Counted from the first letter of the stretch, positions 1-12,126 are shown. The stretch is 64,000 nucleotides of DNA from Lepus europaeus (GCF_033115175.1 NC_084827.1:152141701-152205700); one strand, 5' to 3'. The notes: generated from the sequence alone by a model not told the origin. Translations and numbers: made by a program.

Positions 1-235
1 CATCTACTGGTTCACTCCCCAAATGCCTGCCAATAGTCAGGGTTAGGTCAGGCCCAGGCCAGGAACCTGGAACTCTTTCCAGGTGCAAGGACTTGAGCCA
101 TCATGTGCTTCCTCCCAGGATGTGTTAGTGGGAAGCCTGATGGGAGACGGAGGAGCCAGGACTCCAGTGGGCAGTTTAATATGGGAATACAGTCATGCAA
201 GCTGTGGCTTAAGCCCTGTGCCACAAGGTCCACTC
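1..235 (-). mobile_element. C-repeat SINE, older, cut by the left edge
   Basis: CTGGTTCACTCCCCAAATGC, the GGAAGCCTGATGGGAGACGG variant of the family's GGGAGCTGGAT block and a tail-side GTGGCTTAAGCCCTGTGCCA are an antisense C-repeat. Confidence 0.75.
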
Positions 236-252
236 TCAGCACTTATGACTTT

Positions 253-567
253 TTTTAAAGATTTATTTATTTTATTTAAAAGGCAGAGTTACAGAGAGAG
301 AGGGAGAGTCAGAGAGAGAGATAGAGAGATCGATTTTCCATCTGCTGGTTCACTCCCCAAATGGCCACAATGGCTGGAGCTGGGCCAGAGTGAAGCCATA
401 AGCCGGGAGCTTCTCCCAGGTCTCCTACAAGGATACAGGGGCCAAAGCACTTGAACCATCCTCTGCTGCTTTCCCAGGTGCATTAGCGGGGAGCTGGATT
501 GAAAGTGGAGCAGTTGGTTCTCGAATGACTTCCTATTTGGGATGCTGGCGCTGCCACAGCACTGCCC
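253..567 (-). mobile_element. C-repeat SINE
   Basis: Antisense copy flanked by a 17-base direct repeat starting TCAGCACTTATGACTTT at 236-252 and 568-584 (one mismatch). It inserted at the edge of the preceding C-repeat. Confidence 0.85.
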
Positions 568-877
568 TCAGCACTTCTGACTTTAAATACCGTCTGTGTA
601 CTGATGACTGGCAAACAGATCTCCAACCCATGTCTCTTTCTTGAACTCCAGGAGAGTATAATCAATTGTCTGGTTAACACCTCCACTTGGATGCACACAA
701 ACATCTCAAACTCTTCTTCTCTAAAGCAGGTGCAAACCCCTCCCCCCTGTAGTCCTCTCTGAGTGGAAGGTGCCTTCATCCTTCTAGTTGGTTTCTCAGA
801 CCAAATCTCTCTCTCTCACCCACATTTAATCCATCAAGATATTTTGTTGGCTTCACCTTTTCAAAAGCAGGTCTTTT

Positions 878-1062
878 CACATGGGAGACCCGGAGGAAGC
901 TCCTGGCTCCTGGCTTCAGACCAACCTAGCTCCAGCCACTGTGGCCATTTGGGGAGTGAACCAGCAGATGGAAGATCTCTCTCTCTCTCTCTCTCTCTCC
1001 CTCCCTCTCCTTCTCTCTCTCTGTAATTCTGCCCTTCAAAAATAAATACTTTTTATAAAAGC
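878..1062 (+). mobile_element. C-repeat SINE, 5'-truncated
   Basis: Starts in the middle (CACATGGGAGACCCGGAGGA) and runs through the CT-rich stretch to AAAAATAAATAC. Confidence 0.8.
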
Positions 1063-1069
1063 TGTTTTT

Positions 1070-1381
1070 TTAAAAAAATTATTTATTTATTTGAAAGAGT
1101 TACAGAGAGGCAGAGAGAGAGGTTTTCCATCCACTGGTTTACTCCCCAAATGGCCACAGTAGCCAGAGCTTGGCCAATCTGAAGCCAGGAACCAGAAGTC
1201 TCTTCTGGGTCTCCCATGTGGGTGCAGGGGCCCAAGCACTTGGCTCATCTTCTTATGCTTTCTCAGGTCATAGCAGAGAGTTGGATTGGAAGTGGGGCAA
1301 CTGGGTTTCGAGCTGGTGCCCATATGGGATGCCGGCATTGTAGGCAGTGGCTTTATGTGCTACGCCATTAGTACCGGGCCC
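1070..1381 (-). mobile_element. C-repeat SINE
   Basis: Antisense copy with T-rich start, TCCACTGGTTTACTCCCCAA and an end at TACCGGGCCC. Confidence 0.85.
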
Positions 1382-2341
1382 AAGCTAGTGTTTTTTAGAA
1401 GGTCATGGAAAATGTTTATCATGAAAAAACTGTGTATGGATCTCATTTGTTGCACCAAAATACATGCATCTTTTAATTCACTTTTTCCATGAACTTTTTG
1501 AAGTACCCTTGTACTCAAAACCTGAGTCCTCATCTCAGTTTCACTACCCGCCCTAAGCACCTGAAAGCCTGCTTTTACCTGAATGTGCTCATCTGTTTGC
1601 TTCCTCACTCCTTCCTTTCTTCTTGCTTTAAAGCTTATCCAAATAGTCTTCGCAGTTACTAGTAACCAAAATAACCCATATTACGAAATACTGTATTCAT
1701 TATTCTAATTTTGCTTTTAGGAAAAAAAAAATCCTTGGTTTTCAAAGAAAACTGGAAAGCCCTAGGTACAGGTAGCTCAGAAATTATTGGAACAATTCAG
1801 ATAAAAGGAAGTGAGTGGGGTGGTAGTGAAAGTGGAAAAAAAAGTCAGCTTGTGCTGATTCTTACAGGACCTTTTCACACTCACAGATCCTGTGGCCAGC
1901 TCGCTGCAGCCTCTTGGAAGGGATGTGGTTGCAATGCTTGTGAGGAAGCAGCAGTGTAATATGCTTCTCCTTGTTGGTTTTTGCTTATGTGAACTTGAAA
2001 CGGTTTTACACACTCCATCATCTTTCTATTCACGTCATTTTGGCTTTGGAGTTCAGGTTCCAGATGCTCTCTGTGAGCCTTCTAAAGACATCACTCCTGT
2101 CTCAGTTATGATCTGATCAACAAAGCTGTTTGCCTTCCAGATCTGGCCTTCGTTATCTTCCTGTCTTCTCTCTTACTGCTACCCCATGGGCCCCCCAATT
2201 CCTCAGCCAATTTGAATTATCAGCGTTTCCCTTGTATGTGCCTTGCTTCCCTCCCTACAGGGCAAGATTAATTTGTGACATTTCTGTGTCCTTTCTACCC
2301 ATATTCCCCAAGGCACAGAACCCAACAGTAACAAAAGTAGA

Positions 2342-2440
2342 CACTTGGGGAGCATTGACTGTGTGCCAGACACTGTGCTAAGTGTTTACAGGCATTCTAT
2401 CATTTTAACTTCACCCCATAGAGATCCTCACTGCCCTGAC
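2342..2440 (-). mobile_element. MIR SINE
   Basis: GACTGTGTGCCAGACACTGT, GCTAAGTGTTTACAGGCATT and CATTTTAACTTC are the reverse complement of the MIR 3' part. Confidence 0.6.
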
Positions 2441-3339
2441 AGGGTGTGCCCTGCCCAGACACCCTCAGCTCTTATTTGCCAGCTCTGTGTCCTCAGACTC
2501 CAGCTCCTGCAGATGGCCCCTCACCAAGGAGGAGAGGTAAAAGGCTTGAGGTGTTTTGTGTCTCTCCACCCCATGGCCAATGGCAAAGGGGATCAATGTG
2601 GGAACGCAAGCGCTCAGAGCCTTTGTCTCAAGGCAGGAGAGACCAAAGCGTGATTCCTGGTCCATGGCTGTTTCTGAAGCTCAGGCCAGGTTGACTTCTT
2701 CCTCTTGCCTGTCTCGCTTGCCTGCTCCCTCATCTTTTCTCCTGGGAGCTCTTCTCCAATCCCTGGTCTATGATCTGTGCCTTAGGAAACTCAACCCAAT
2801 ATTCTTGCCTAGCAAGCCCAAGGTAAAGTTGAGATTCAAATCCAAGTGGTTCAGCTCCAGTCGAATTTTTGAGTTCTAATCACTCTGTTAATATTGCTTG
2901 TTATTTCAGTGTGATAATTCTGTTTCAAGTTCTTTTTTCTAGAAAATGTTAGATATTTTACAGAATAAATTTTAGAAAGGTAATTTTGTTTATAGTTCTC
3001 AGTATGGTGCTGGCAACACTCAAAATCCTTTCTAGTATTGAATGGGGTTGCATTTGAAGCAATGTCAGAATACTGGGATGGGTGTCTCATACTTCTTCTA
3101 TGATGCTCCTATAGCCCTTTGAACTTGTGGATCTCTATTATGCTACTGGGATAATTTATTAATAACTAAACCTATTTTAATTGTAATATTAGAATTTAAT
3201 TGAGTCTTCTGTTACCCTATGTGCTCTCAAAGGCAAAGACCCTGTCCTATTCATTGTTGTTCTCCAGAGCAGAACAGAGTGTCTAGAATGGAGGCATTCA
3301 TCTTTTCAGATATAATTCTATATTATAAAAAAGTAGATC
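2441..3339. other. unassigned intergenic DNA
   Basis: No gene, RNA or clear repeat seen. An AT-rich stretch from about 2880 follows a mixed-composition part. Confidence 0.5.
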
Positions 3340-3455
3340 TAGAACTGTGGTTTTCAAATTTCCTTTGCATAAGCATAACCTAGGTGATAAATCTAGAAAT
3401 CTGCCTTTTTACAAGTATCCCAGGTAATTCTGATGCTGGAGATCTTCAATTCATT
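3340..3455 (+). mobile_element. MER5A-like hAT DNA transposon
   Basis: GTGGTTTTCAAATTTCCTTT, GCATAACCTAGGTGAT and CAGGTAATTCTGATGCTGGA fit the MER5A short hAT-Charlie element. Confidence 0.5.
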
Positions 3456-3515
3456 ATTGACATTTTGAAAAATGATTTTATAGGGTCCAAATACTAAATA
3501 ATAACCAAGGCACTT

Positions 3516-3897
3516 GTATTAATCTGTGGTTCATCACTATAGTGAAATACCTGAGGCAGGTCAATCTTATGAAGAAAAGTGGTATATCTAGCTCACAGTT
3601 TTAGAGGCTGGACGTCACAGGTCAGGCTGCTCCCTTGGTTGAGCTTCTGGTGACGGCTAACAGCAGATGGCAGCACAGTGCTAGTAAATGTGGAAGCAAG
3701 AGCTCATAACACAAAACCAGACACCAGAGAGCAAATTAGGGTCCAATAATCTCCTCCAAGGACATGCTCCCAACTGACCAAAGGACCTCCCACTGGACCC
3801 TACCTCTTAAAGGTCTCACCACCTACCAGCATCACACTGAGTGCCAAGCCTCCAGCACACGAACCCTTGGGGACAAACCAGGACAAGCCACATGCAA
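3516..3897 (-). mobile_element. MaLR (MST/MLT1-like) LTR
   Basis: TGTATTAATCTGTGGTTCAT, AAATACCTGAGGCAGG, GCTCACAGTTTTAGAGGCTGG and CTCCCACTGGACCCTACCTC follow the reverse complement of ERVL-MaLR LTRs. This is an old, diverged fossil with no internal part. Confidence 0.6.
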
Positions 3898-3931
3898 CCA
3901 CAGCAGCACTTACCTTATAAATACTTACTCT

Positions 3932-4135
3932 GTAGTAGTTACTTGGTGCCTGGTTCCATTGTTAAGAGACTTGCAAAGATTAAATAATCTGTGTTTAGTC
4001 CCTATGAGGTGAAAAGTGTTATTTCTCATTTTTGCAAATTAGAAAACTGAGGCTCAGACATGGTAAGAAAGTTGTCCTTCTACCTATAGCTAGTAAGTAG
4101 ATTTGGACCCAGGTGTTGGAGCTCAGAGCCTGTGC
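3932..4135 (-). mobile_element. MIR SINE
   Basis: ACTTGGTGCCTGGTTCCATT, TTAGAAAACTGAGGCTCAGA and TAGCTAGTAAGTAGATTTGG are antisense MIR. A younger C-repeat starts just beyond. Confidence 0.65.
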
Positions 4136-4163
4136 TCTTTTCTTTTTAAAGGACACAGTTTTT

Positions 4164-4503
4164 GGCCGGCGCCGTGGCTTAACAGGCTAATCCTCTGCCT
4201 TGCGGTGCCGGCACACAGGGTTCTAGTCCCGGTTGGGGCGCCGGATTCTATCCCAGTTGCCCCTCTTCCAGGCCAGCTCTCTGCTGTGGCCAGGGAGTGC
4301 AGTGGAGGATGGCCCAAGTCGTTGGGCCCTGCACCTGCATGGGAGACCAGGAGAAGCACCTGGCTCCTTCCTGTCTTCGGATCAGCGAGATGCACCAGCC
4401 GCAGCGGCCATTGGAGGGTGAACCAACGGCAAAGGAAGACCTTTCTCTCTGTCTCTCTCTCTCACTATCCACTCTGCCTGTCAAAAAAATAAATAAATAA
4501 AAT
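4164..4503 (+). mobile_element. C-repeat SINE, young type
   Basis: GGCCGGCGCCGTGGCTTAAC, GTGGAGGATGGCCCAAGTCG and GGTGAACCAACGGCAAAGGA define the young subfamily. A perfect 16-base duplication AAAGGACACAGTTTTT lies at 4148-4163 and 4504-4519, so this is a recent insertion. Confidence 0.93.
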
Positions 4504-4519
4504 AAAGGACACAGTTTTT

Positions 4520-4866
4520 AAATTTTTTAAAAAGATTTATTTATTTGAAAGGCAGAGTTATAGAGGCAGAGAGAGGGAGAGACGGAGAGAGGGAGAGAGA
4601 GAAAATGTCTTTCGTCTGCTAGTTCACTCCCCAGATGGCTGCAGTGGCTGGAGCTGTGCCTATCTGAAGCCAGGAGCCAGGAGCTTCTTCTGGGTCTCCC
4701 ACGTGGGTTCAGGGGCCCAAGGATTTGGGCCATCTTCTACTGCTTTCCCAGGCCATAGCAGGGAACTGGATTGGAAGTGGAGCTCCGGGACTAGAACTGG
4801 CATCCATATGGAATGCTGGCATTGCAGGCAGTGGCTCTACTTGCTATGACACAGTGCCAGCTCGAG
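4520..4866 (-). mobile_element. C-repeat SINE
   Basis: Antisense copy directly after the young sense copy; runs from AAATTTTTTAAAAAGATTTA to CACAGTGCCAGCTCG. Confidence 0.88.
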
Positions 4867-5017
4867 GCTGTGTTCTCAACTACTATCCCATACCACCCTT
4901 TCTACTGAAGTATGTAAGCAAACCCACATCATTCCTAGCTTTATCTCTGCTGAACCATTCCAAACAGACTGAAAGGAACAGAGGACCACATTACTGCATG
5001 AAACACACAGGAAATAT

Positions 5018-5023
5018 TTTATT
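5018..5023 (-). terminator. polyadenylation signal of the CRYGE/F-type gene
   Basis: AATAAA on the minus strand, 38 bases past the TGA stop. This gives the very short 3' UTR typical of gamma-crystallin genes. Confidence 0.85.
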
Positions 5024-5060
5024 AGCTTCCAGATGGAGAAAAGGGTAGAATAAAAATATT

Positions 5061-7486
5061 TCAATAGAAATCCACAGCTCTCCTCAAAGAGCCCACCCTG
5101 GCGTTCACGGCCCCCCAGTCGTGGTACCGCCTGTAGTCCCCCGGCCTCAGCAGGTACTGCCGCCCTCTGTAGTTGGGCAGCTCATAGAGTACCCAGGAGC
5201 CCTCCAGCACATTGAAGGAGTGGATCTCACTGAAGTGGAAGCGATCGTGAAGAGAGGAGCAGTCCTCTGTGATCTCTACCATCTGCCCTCTGAAGTCCTC
5301 CCGCTCGTAGATCCTGATCCTGTGGGAGCTGGCCTGTGGATTCAGCAGACAGCAGATGCCGAGAAGTCAGAGAGCGCACCTTGTTTTGGCAAACAATCAT
5401 ACATGTCCCTGGGGAATGTGTATTTCTTTTCCTTTTTTTATATCAAAGATGACCAAATCACAAATTTTTCTTACAGCAGCAACAAAAAATGAATATATCC
5501 CATTAAGAAAGAAAGAAAGAGAAAGAAAAAGGCAGGAAGGCAACAAGGAGGGAAGGAAGGAAGGAAGGAACTACCAACACCAAGATTGCCTTGTAGAGTT
5601 GGGTGGGTTGTACACTGTGAAAGTCAAGGGGGCGCCATTCATATTGACTATGATAGAAATGGTGCTTTCTAGGTTTTCTGGGGCCACAACTACATGCACC
5701 ATACATGCTGGCCCTATTTAGCATTTTTCTTAAGTAACAATTTTTATTAATTTCTTTTGTGCTCTTATTCTAGACTTAGATGGTCTGGGGTTCTCCTTGG
5801 ATGATATGTAAAAGAAATTAGATATTAAAATAAAAAGACAACGTGACCCTGGCAAAAGACATTGTTTTGAAGCTTAATAGCATTAGAAGTGGCTTGGGGG
5901 AGAGGAAGTCAAATTGCTTCCCCCAAAGTGAGGCACAGCTTGTTGGTTATTCAGGAAGAAAGTTCAGCCCAGGCAATCCCTTAATCCCTTCTTTTCTGCT
6001 CTAAGCCCCACTACACTAAAATGCTGAAAAGCAAGAGCCATCATAAAGATTGAATTTCTGTTCTCAGCTCTAACATATGCTTCTGCAACTCAGTTTTAGA
6101 TGATTAACAGACATAGAAGTTCAAGATTATGAAGGAGGCCTTCAAGGTCAAGCAAGTGTAAAACCTTTAGGCAAACACAAAGTTGAGCAGTTTGTCGTGG
6201 GCACTTGTTCTCCCTTCCTCTGCTCTTCATTCCCAGCAGGTACCCACTGTCTACATGGTTTTCTTCTTCTGCCATTAAGACTTGCCCTAGGAAGGATTCC
6301 AATACGTGGCTCTGAGGCATACAGAGCTGCTAATAAGGCATCTTCCACCTGGTCAGCACTCCAGGGCTCACAGAGGATGCTGGCGTTGTTGCCTAATCTG
6401 ATCTTCATGACAGCCTGGCACATGAAGATCAATCATTATAAGCCTTTTCTTCTTTTGGGAACAAATGAAAGAAATCCAACTTTTAAGTTTCCTAATGCCA
6501 GCCTGGATTCTGTCAAGCAATGACACGCTCTGAGGAGGTTTAAACCTCACAACAGTAGTACATCCATGGGAGGCAGTCCTAGCTGTGGAATTCCAGGCTG
6601 CTGGGGCTTCATTTGGATAACAGAGGGCTTAGCAGGAGCTACTGGAATCCCACTGCTGGTTGCTTGGTTTGCCTAAACAAAAGGCGGGGTTAGAGGTGTT
6701 CACGAGGACAGTTTGGAGGGGGCTTAGTATGCCGGTGAATCTCCTTTTACGCTCACTGATATCTTACACATTAACCACACTTGTTAGCTCCATTTTACAA
6801 GTGAAAAAGGAGGAAATAGCTCAGGGAACTGACCTAAGGCCTCCTGACAGCAAGGAGTTCATTGGCTGCTCATTCATCACCTTGGCATAAACTCTCGGAC
6901 CTAAATCCAGACTACTTATTTCCTGGACGGGGAAATTTGTTTTTTAGCAAAATAAAATAAAGTGCCCAGTTAAAAACATTGTGTCGCACACTTTCTCAGT
7001 GGCAGGAAACCTTAGAGACCTCAACAAAGGAGAGTAGAGGGGGAGCCAGGACACAGCAGGCTTCGGTCCATCCCTGCCGAGTGTGAATGACACCTGCTGA
7101 TGTGACTGCGAGGGGCCCAGAGGGAGGGACTCACGTGGGGGATGAGGCGGCAGGAGCGGATGGAGTCGCTGAGGCCCATCCACTGCTGGTAGTCGGGGTA
7201 CTCGCCCCGCCGCAGGAAGTACTGGCAGCCCGAGTAGTTGGGCTGCTCATAGAGCATCCAGCAGCCGCTGTCCACGCGCACCGAGTTGCAGCGGCTGAAG
7301 TAGGGCTGCAGGTTGGAGTGGTCGCTGCTGCACTCATAGTAGCGGCCCTGGAAGCCCCGGTCCTCGTAGAAGGTGATCTGCAAGGCAAGGCGAGGAGAAA
7401 GCTCCAGGGCCTGCGCAGACCCCCGGCCCCCGGGTGCCTGGTCCCCTCCCGGGGCCCTGGGCGCCCGGCGGGCTCACCTTCCCCAT
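5061..7486 (-). CDS. CRYGE: gamma-crystallin, E/F type
   Basis: This gene encodes a monomeric structural protein of lens fibre cells that supports transparency and refractive index; it is not an enzyme. Exon 1 is 7478-7486 (Met-Gly-Lys), exon 2 is 7135-7377 and exon 3 is 5061-5333 with a TGA stop, giving 174 residues, the usual length. Introns of 100 and 1801 bases have GT-AG ends. Residues 1-84 form the N-terminal domain (FYEDRGFQG and [10 protein letters not shown] Greek-key signatures) and 85-174 the C-terminal domain ([27 protein letters not shown]). The four family tryptophans are at 43, 69, 131 and 157. [16 protein letters not shown] and HSF in exon 3 match the E/F type better than D, so E versus F is undecided. 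Exon 2 through the promoter is nearly identical to the gene at 14925-16545. It looks functional, unlike the human E and F copies, which are pseudogenes. Confidence 0.93.
5498..5570 (+). repeat. purine microsatellite in CRYGE/F intron B
   Basis: GAAAGAAAGAAAGA then GGAAGGAAGGAAGGAAGGAA, a tetranucleotide purine tract. Confidence 0.85.
6745..6842 (-). mobile_element. MIR SINE fragment
   Basis: TCCATTTTACAAGTGAAAAA and ATAGCTCAGGGAACTGACCT are antisense MIR. Confidence 0.45.
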
Positions 7487-7543
7487 GGCTGGTTGACCCG
7501 GAGGATGCGAGTTCAGTGTGTGGGGCCGGCAGCGCGGCGGGTC

Positions 7544-7588
7544 TATATAGCAGGAGCGCTGCTGCGTTGGCAGGAACAACACAAAAGG
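7544..7588 (-). promoter_or_regulatory. CRYGE/F-type core promoter
   Basis: A TATATA box lies at 7544-7549, about 60 bases upstream of the start codon. A CCTTTTGTG box on the minus strand lies at 7580-7588. CCAACGCAGCAGC, between them, is shared with CRYGC, CRYGD and (mostly) CRYGA. SOX and MAF factors are known to act on gamma-crystallin proximal promoters; assigning the CTTTTGTG box to SOX is an inference from its sequence. Confidence 0.8.
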
Positions 7589-8439
7589 CGCCCGCGGGAG
7601 CCTCTCTCTTCCCCTCTCGTTTTCTATATAATGACCGCGGGAGTGGGGATTTATTGTATGTTTTCTCTTAGACTCTCCAGAGCTTTCGAACTGATGACCT
7701 GGATAAACCTGTCACCTGATGCCTCTCGGGCCTTTCAATGAAGTCAATTGGGAAACTGGAACTGAGCGAAGAAGCATAACGAGTTAATCATTGTCATGCA
7801 ACGTTTAACTTACCTTTTTAAATTTCAAAATGGTCTCTTTTCAGGCAGTAATGGAAAGTCAGGACCAAGTCTGAAGTCACAGTGGCTGGCATTTAGATTA
7901 GATATTGATGCAAAAATGTGAACACAGGCATGATCTTGGCTTCTCCATAGGGTGCTCAAAGGACAGTGGGATTTTCCTTTGCCTGGGAAGACCGCTCTGT
8001 GGTCTCAGCTGTCGGTGAAGATGGTGGATATGAGATAACTAACACTCCTCAGGAAGGAAGAATGATGGGGAAGCCCTGTTCAAGCACCTGCTCTCAGCTC
8101 TGCTTCCAGGAGGCTGGGTAGACCAGGGACATCTGCCCCCACATGGCAGGCAATGACACCCTCAATTCTGGGATTCCTGGGTGACCCCTGAAAGTTACTA
8201 CTGGTAATTTTCTGCTCAGTGGTTTTGCTAAGGTTAAGCTTAGGCGAGCCTCGCCGCTGACAAATGCAAAATGATTCACGGATCTAAGACTTTTAAAACC
8301 CACATTCTTGCAAGGACTGTGCGTTTTGCTCCTTTGGGCTCCACCTTGGTTACTCCCTGGTTGATGTTCTGACTCTGGGGTTTAGAGTCTTCCTTTCCTC
8401 ACATCGCCCAGTAGCTCTTGGTGATCCAGTCTCTTTTGA

Positions 8440-8640
8440 GCAGGGTGTGTCAACCTCAGCACAATTTTGACATTTTGGGCCCCAAACTTCTCTGATTCAG
8501 GGAGGGAGTTGTCCCCTGCATGATAGGATGTCTATCAGATACATGCAAGTGGCACCACTCTGCCATGTGACACCCAAAATGTCTCCAGACGTTGTCAGCA
8601 AATTCTCTCTCTCTCTTGTCCTTGGGAATCATTGCTTTAG
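8440..8640 (+). mobile_element. hAT-type MER element
   Basis: CACAATTTTGACATTTTGGG, TCCCCTGCATGATAGGATGT and ACCCAAAATGTCTCCAGACG match a widespread short mammalian hAT-type DNA transposon whose exact name I cannot fix. Confidence 0.5.
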
Positions 8641-8879
8641 AAGAAGCTAATCCTCCTCTTATGTACCTTATCTCCTTCCTGAGTTTGGATTCTTGCTACT
8701 TAAACCAACACTAAAAAATAGTTTTCCTTGAATGAATGTCAAATGATCCATAAAAGTATAATAAGCACAGTCCATCTCTGTCTTTTAAAAATTACAAATT
8801 TTGTGGGAAATATGGAACTGATAAATTGGTAGAAAAGAGAAAGAATTTTAAACTATAGTCCTACATAAAAAAAAGAACT

Positions 8880-9189
8880 GTTGATGGTATTTTAAAATTC
8901 TTAATTTTCACCCTTTGATCTAGTCCTTCCATCTCTATGAATTTGGCCAGGAAATTCCTTAACAGTGCATACAAAAATTATGCACAGTGGCTTTTTGTCT
9001 GAACACTGTTTACGATATAGAAAATTAGATGCAAATGAAATATCTAAAATAGGGCATTAATTAAATAAATTATGGAACACCTGATTGGAGACATGTTATA
9101 CAGCCATCAAAAGTTCTATTCTCATATAACTTATTTAAGGGTATGGAAAATGCTCACTATACATTAAATTAACAAGACAGCAAGTATAA
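8880..9189 (+). mobile_element. old LINE-1-like fragment
   Basis: TTAAATAAATTATGGAACA followed by ATACAGCCATCAAAAG is typical of an old LINE-1 3' region, in the same direction as the LINE-1 that follows. It may be part of the same insertion. Confidence 0.4.
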
Positions 9190-9289
9190 TGTACCCTGAA
9201 AACTACAAAATGCTGCTGAAAGAAATTGAAGAAGATATAAATAAATGGAGACATATTCTGTGCCCATGGATTTGAAAATTTACTTCATT

Positions 9290-9611
9290 TTTTTAAAGAT
9301 TTTAAAATTTATTTTCTCAAAAGACAGAGTTACAGTGAGGCAGAGGTAGAGGCAGAGAGAGAGAGAGAGAGGTCTTCCATCCACTGGTTCACTCCCCAGA
9401 TGGTCACAAGGGCCAGAGCTGCACCGATCTGAAACCAGGAGCCAGGAGCTTCTTCTGGGTCTCTCACGCAGGTGCAGGGGCCCGAGCACTTGGGCCATCT
9501 TCTACTGATTTCCCAGGCCATAGCAGAGCGATGGGACAGAAGTGGAGCAGCTGAGACTCTAACCAGTGCTCATATGGGATGCCGGCACTGCTATGCCACA
9601 ATGCCAGCCCT
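9290..9611 (-). mobile_element. C-repeat SINE inside LINE-1
   Basis: Antisense copy; TTACTTCAT occurs on both sides (about 9281 and 9613) as the LINE-1 target duplication. Confidence 0.88.
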
Positions 9612-9926
9612 GCTTACTTCATATTGTTAAGATGTCAGTATTACCCAATGCAACCTGAAGATGTAGTATAATCTCTATTAAAATCGCAACGGTTATTTTA
9701 TGATTTAAAAAAAATGGAGAAAAGCATCCTGAGATTCATATGGGATCTCACAGGGCCCCAAAGATCCAAAACAGTCTTGATAAAGAACAGACTTGGAGGA
9801 CTCATGCTTCCTGATTTCCAAACCACAAAGCCATAGAATACAAAACGGTGTGATGTTGGCAAAATGAAGAGACAACAGACCAATGGAGTAGAGCAGAGTC
9901 CAGAAAAAGAACCTTGCGTGTACTTT

Positions 9927-10288
9927 TTAAAATAATTTATTTATTCAGAAGGCAGAGAAGGAAAGGCAGAGGGTGGAGGGGGAGAGAGAGAGGAGAGAGA
10001 GGGAGAGGAGAGAGAGAGGGAGGGAGAGGGAGAGAGAGAGATCTCCTATCTGTTGTCTTACTCCCCAAGTACCTGCAACATTTTGGGCTGGGCCAAACCA
10101 AAGCCAAGGACCAGGAACTGAATCAGGGTCTTCCACGTGGGTGGCAGGGAATCAGGTACTTGAGCCATTACCAGCTGCCTTCCTGAGTACACACTGCATG
10201 GAAGCTGGCAGGACTTGAACCCAGGTACTCTAATACAGGATGTAGGCATCTCAAGTGGCAGCCCAACAACTGCACCAAATGCTTGCCC
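9927..10288 (-). mobile_element. C-repeat SINE inside LINE-1
   Basis: Antisense older copy with a long GGAGAGAGAG purine run at 9975-10040. Confidence 0.8.
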
Positions 10289-10443
10289 CAAACATATTGT
10301 TAGATGAGTTTTACAAGATTGCAAATATTAGTCAATGGATAAAAGACAATGTTTTCAGTAAATAGTGCTGGGAAAACTGGATCTCTACATGCAAAAGAAT
10401 CCAGTGGACCTTTACCTTACACCATATACAAAAACTAACACAA

Positions 10444-10790
10444 GGCCTGCGCCGTGGCTCAATAGGCTAATCCTCTGCCTGTGGCGCTGGCACACCGGGT
10501 TCTAGTCCCTGTCAGGGCGCCGGATTCTGTCCTGGTTGCTCCTCTTCCTGGACAGCTTTCTGCTGTGGCCCGGGAGTGCAGTGGAGGATGGCCCAAGTCC
10601 TTGGGCCCTGCACCCCATGGGAGACCAGGAGAAGTACCTGGCTCCTGGCTTCGGATCAGCGCGATGCACTGGCTGCAGCGCGCCGGCTGTGGCAGCCATT
10701 GGAGGGTGAACCAACGGCAAAAAATGAAGACCTTTCTCTCTGTCTCTCTGACTGTCCACTCTGCCTGTCAAAAAAACAAAAAACAAAACA
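10444..10790 (+). mobile_element. C-repeat SINE, young type, inside LINE-1
   Basis: GGCCTGCGCCGTGGCTCAAT to CTGTCAAAAAAAC; AAAAACTAAC before and after is the target duplication. Confidence 0.88.
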
Positions 10791-11296
10791 AAAAACTAAC
10801 GCAAAATGAATCCAAGACCTAAAAGTAGGATCTAAAACTATAAAACTCTTAGAAGAAAACATAGGTAAGAAGTTCATGAAATTGACTTGACAATAATTTT
10901 TTGTATATGACACCAAAAACACAGGCAATCAAAGTAAAATACAGATAAATTGAACTTGATCAAAATTAAAAATGTCTGTATATCAAAGGACATGATCAAT
11001 AGTTAAAAGGCAGCCTGTAGAATCAGAAAATGTATTTGTGAATTGTATATATTTGGTAAGGAATGACTATCTGGGCTATATAAAGAACTCCTATAATTGG
11101 ACAACAACGAAATAAACTGATTAAAACATTGGCAAGGGGCTTGAATAGACATTTCTCCAAAGAAGATGAACACATTGTTGACAAGCATAGGAAAAGATAC
11201 TTAATGTCACTGATAATTAGAGGAATACAAATTAAAACCACAATGAGATAACACCTCACACTCAGTAGAAAAGGCTATTATTAAAATAACAACAGG

Positions 11297-11608
11297 AGGC
11301 CGGCACTGTGGTGATGTGGGTAAAGCCTCCCCTTGTAGTGCTGGCATTCCCATATGGGTGCCAGTTCTGGCTGTTCCACTTCTGATCCAGCTCCCTGCTA
11401 TGACCTGGGAAAGCACTGGAGGATGGCCCAAGTCCGTGGGCCCCTGCACCCACGTGGGAGACCCAAAAGAAGCTCCTGGCTGCAGATCAGTTCAGCTCCA
11501 GCTGTTGCAGCCATTTGGAGAGTGAACCAGAAGATGGAGGACCTCTCTTTCTCTCTCTGCCTTTGCCTCTCTCTAACTCTGACTTTTAAATAAATAAATA
11601 AATAAAAA
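11297..11608 (+). mobile_element. C-repeat SINE inside LINE-1
   Basis: GGCCGGCACTGTGGTGATGT to TAAATAAATAAATAA, with AACAACA repeats on both sides. Confidence 0.88.
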
Positions 11609-12126
11609 ACAACACAGAAAAGAACAAATGTTGATGAGGATGTGAAGAAATTGGAACTGTTATGCCCTGTTGGTGAGGATGTAAGTGGTACTCCAGGAGG
11701 TTAAAAATAAAGTTACCATATGCTCCAACAATTCCACTTCCATTTATAAAGCCAAAAGAATTGAAAATAGTATCGCAAAGAGATATTTGCATGTCCATAT
11801 TTATAGTAACATTATTCACAATATCCAAGAGGTGGGAGCAACTCAAATATCCACTGACAGAAGAATGGTTGAACAAAGAGTGTATATATGATGGAGTGCT
11901 CAGCCTTAAAAGACACGAGATTCTGGCATATGCCACAACGTGGATGAACCTTGAGAACACAGTAAATGAAATAAGCCAGGCATCAAAGGACAATTATTGA
12001 AAGATTCCGTTTATTTGAGATATCTGGAATAGATTTGTAGAGACAGAAAGTAGAATATTGGTTCACAGGAGATGGGGGAATTATAATTTTAATGGGTGCA
12101 GTGTTCAGTTCTGTTAAGCCTGAAGA

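Noticed and set aside
4103-4492. Open frames with VLGPLHPRGRPR- or LSLSLSL-like products, here and at dozens of places
   Set aside because: These are translations of C-repeat SINEs and their CT-rich stretches, not genes.
7087-7671. Long plus-strand open frame (194 codons) over CRYGE/F exon 2
   Set aside because: It is the antisense of a GC-rich exon and recurs at the matching place in CRYGD (16173-16766) because the DNA is nearly the same. No independent start or splice support.
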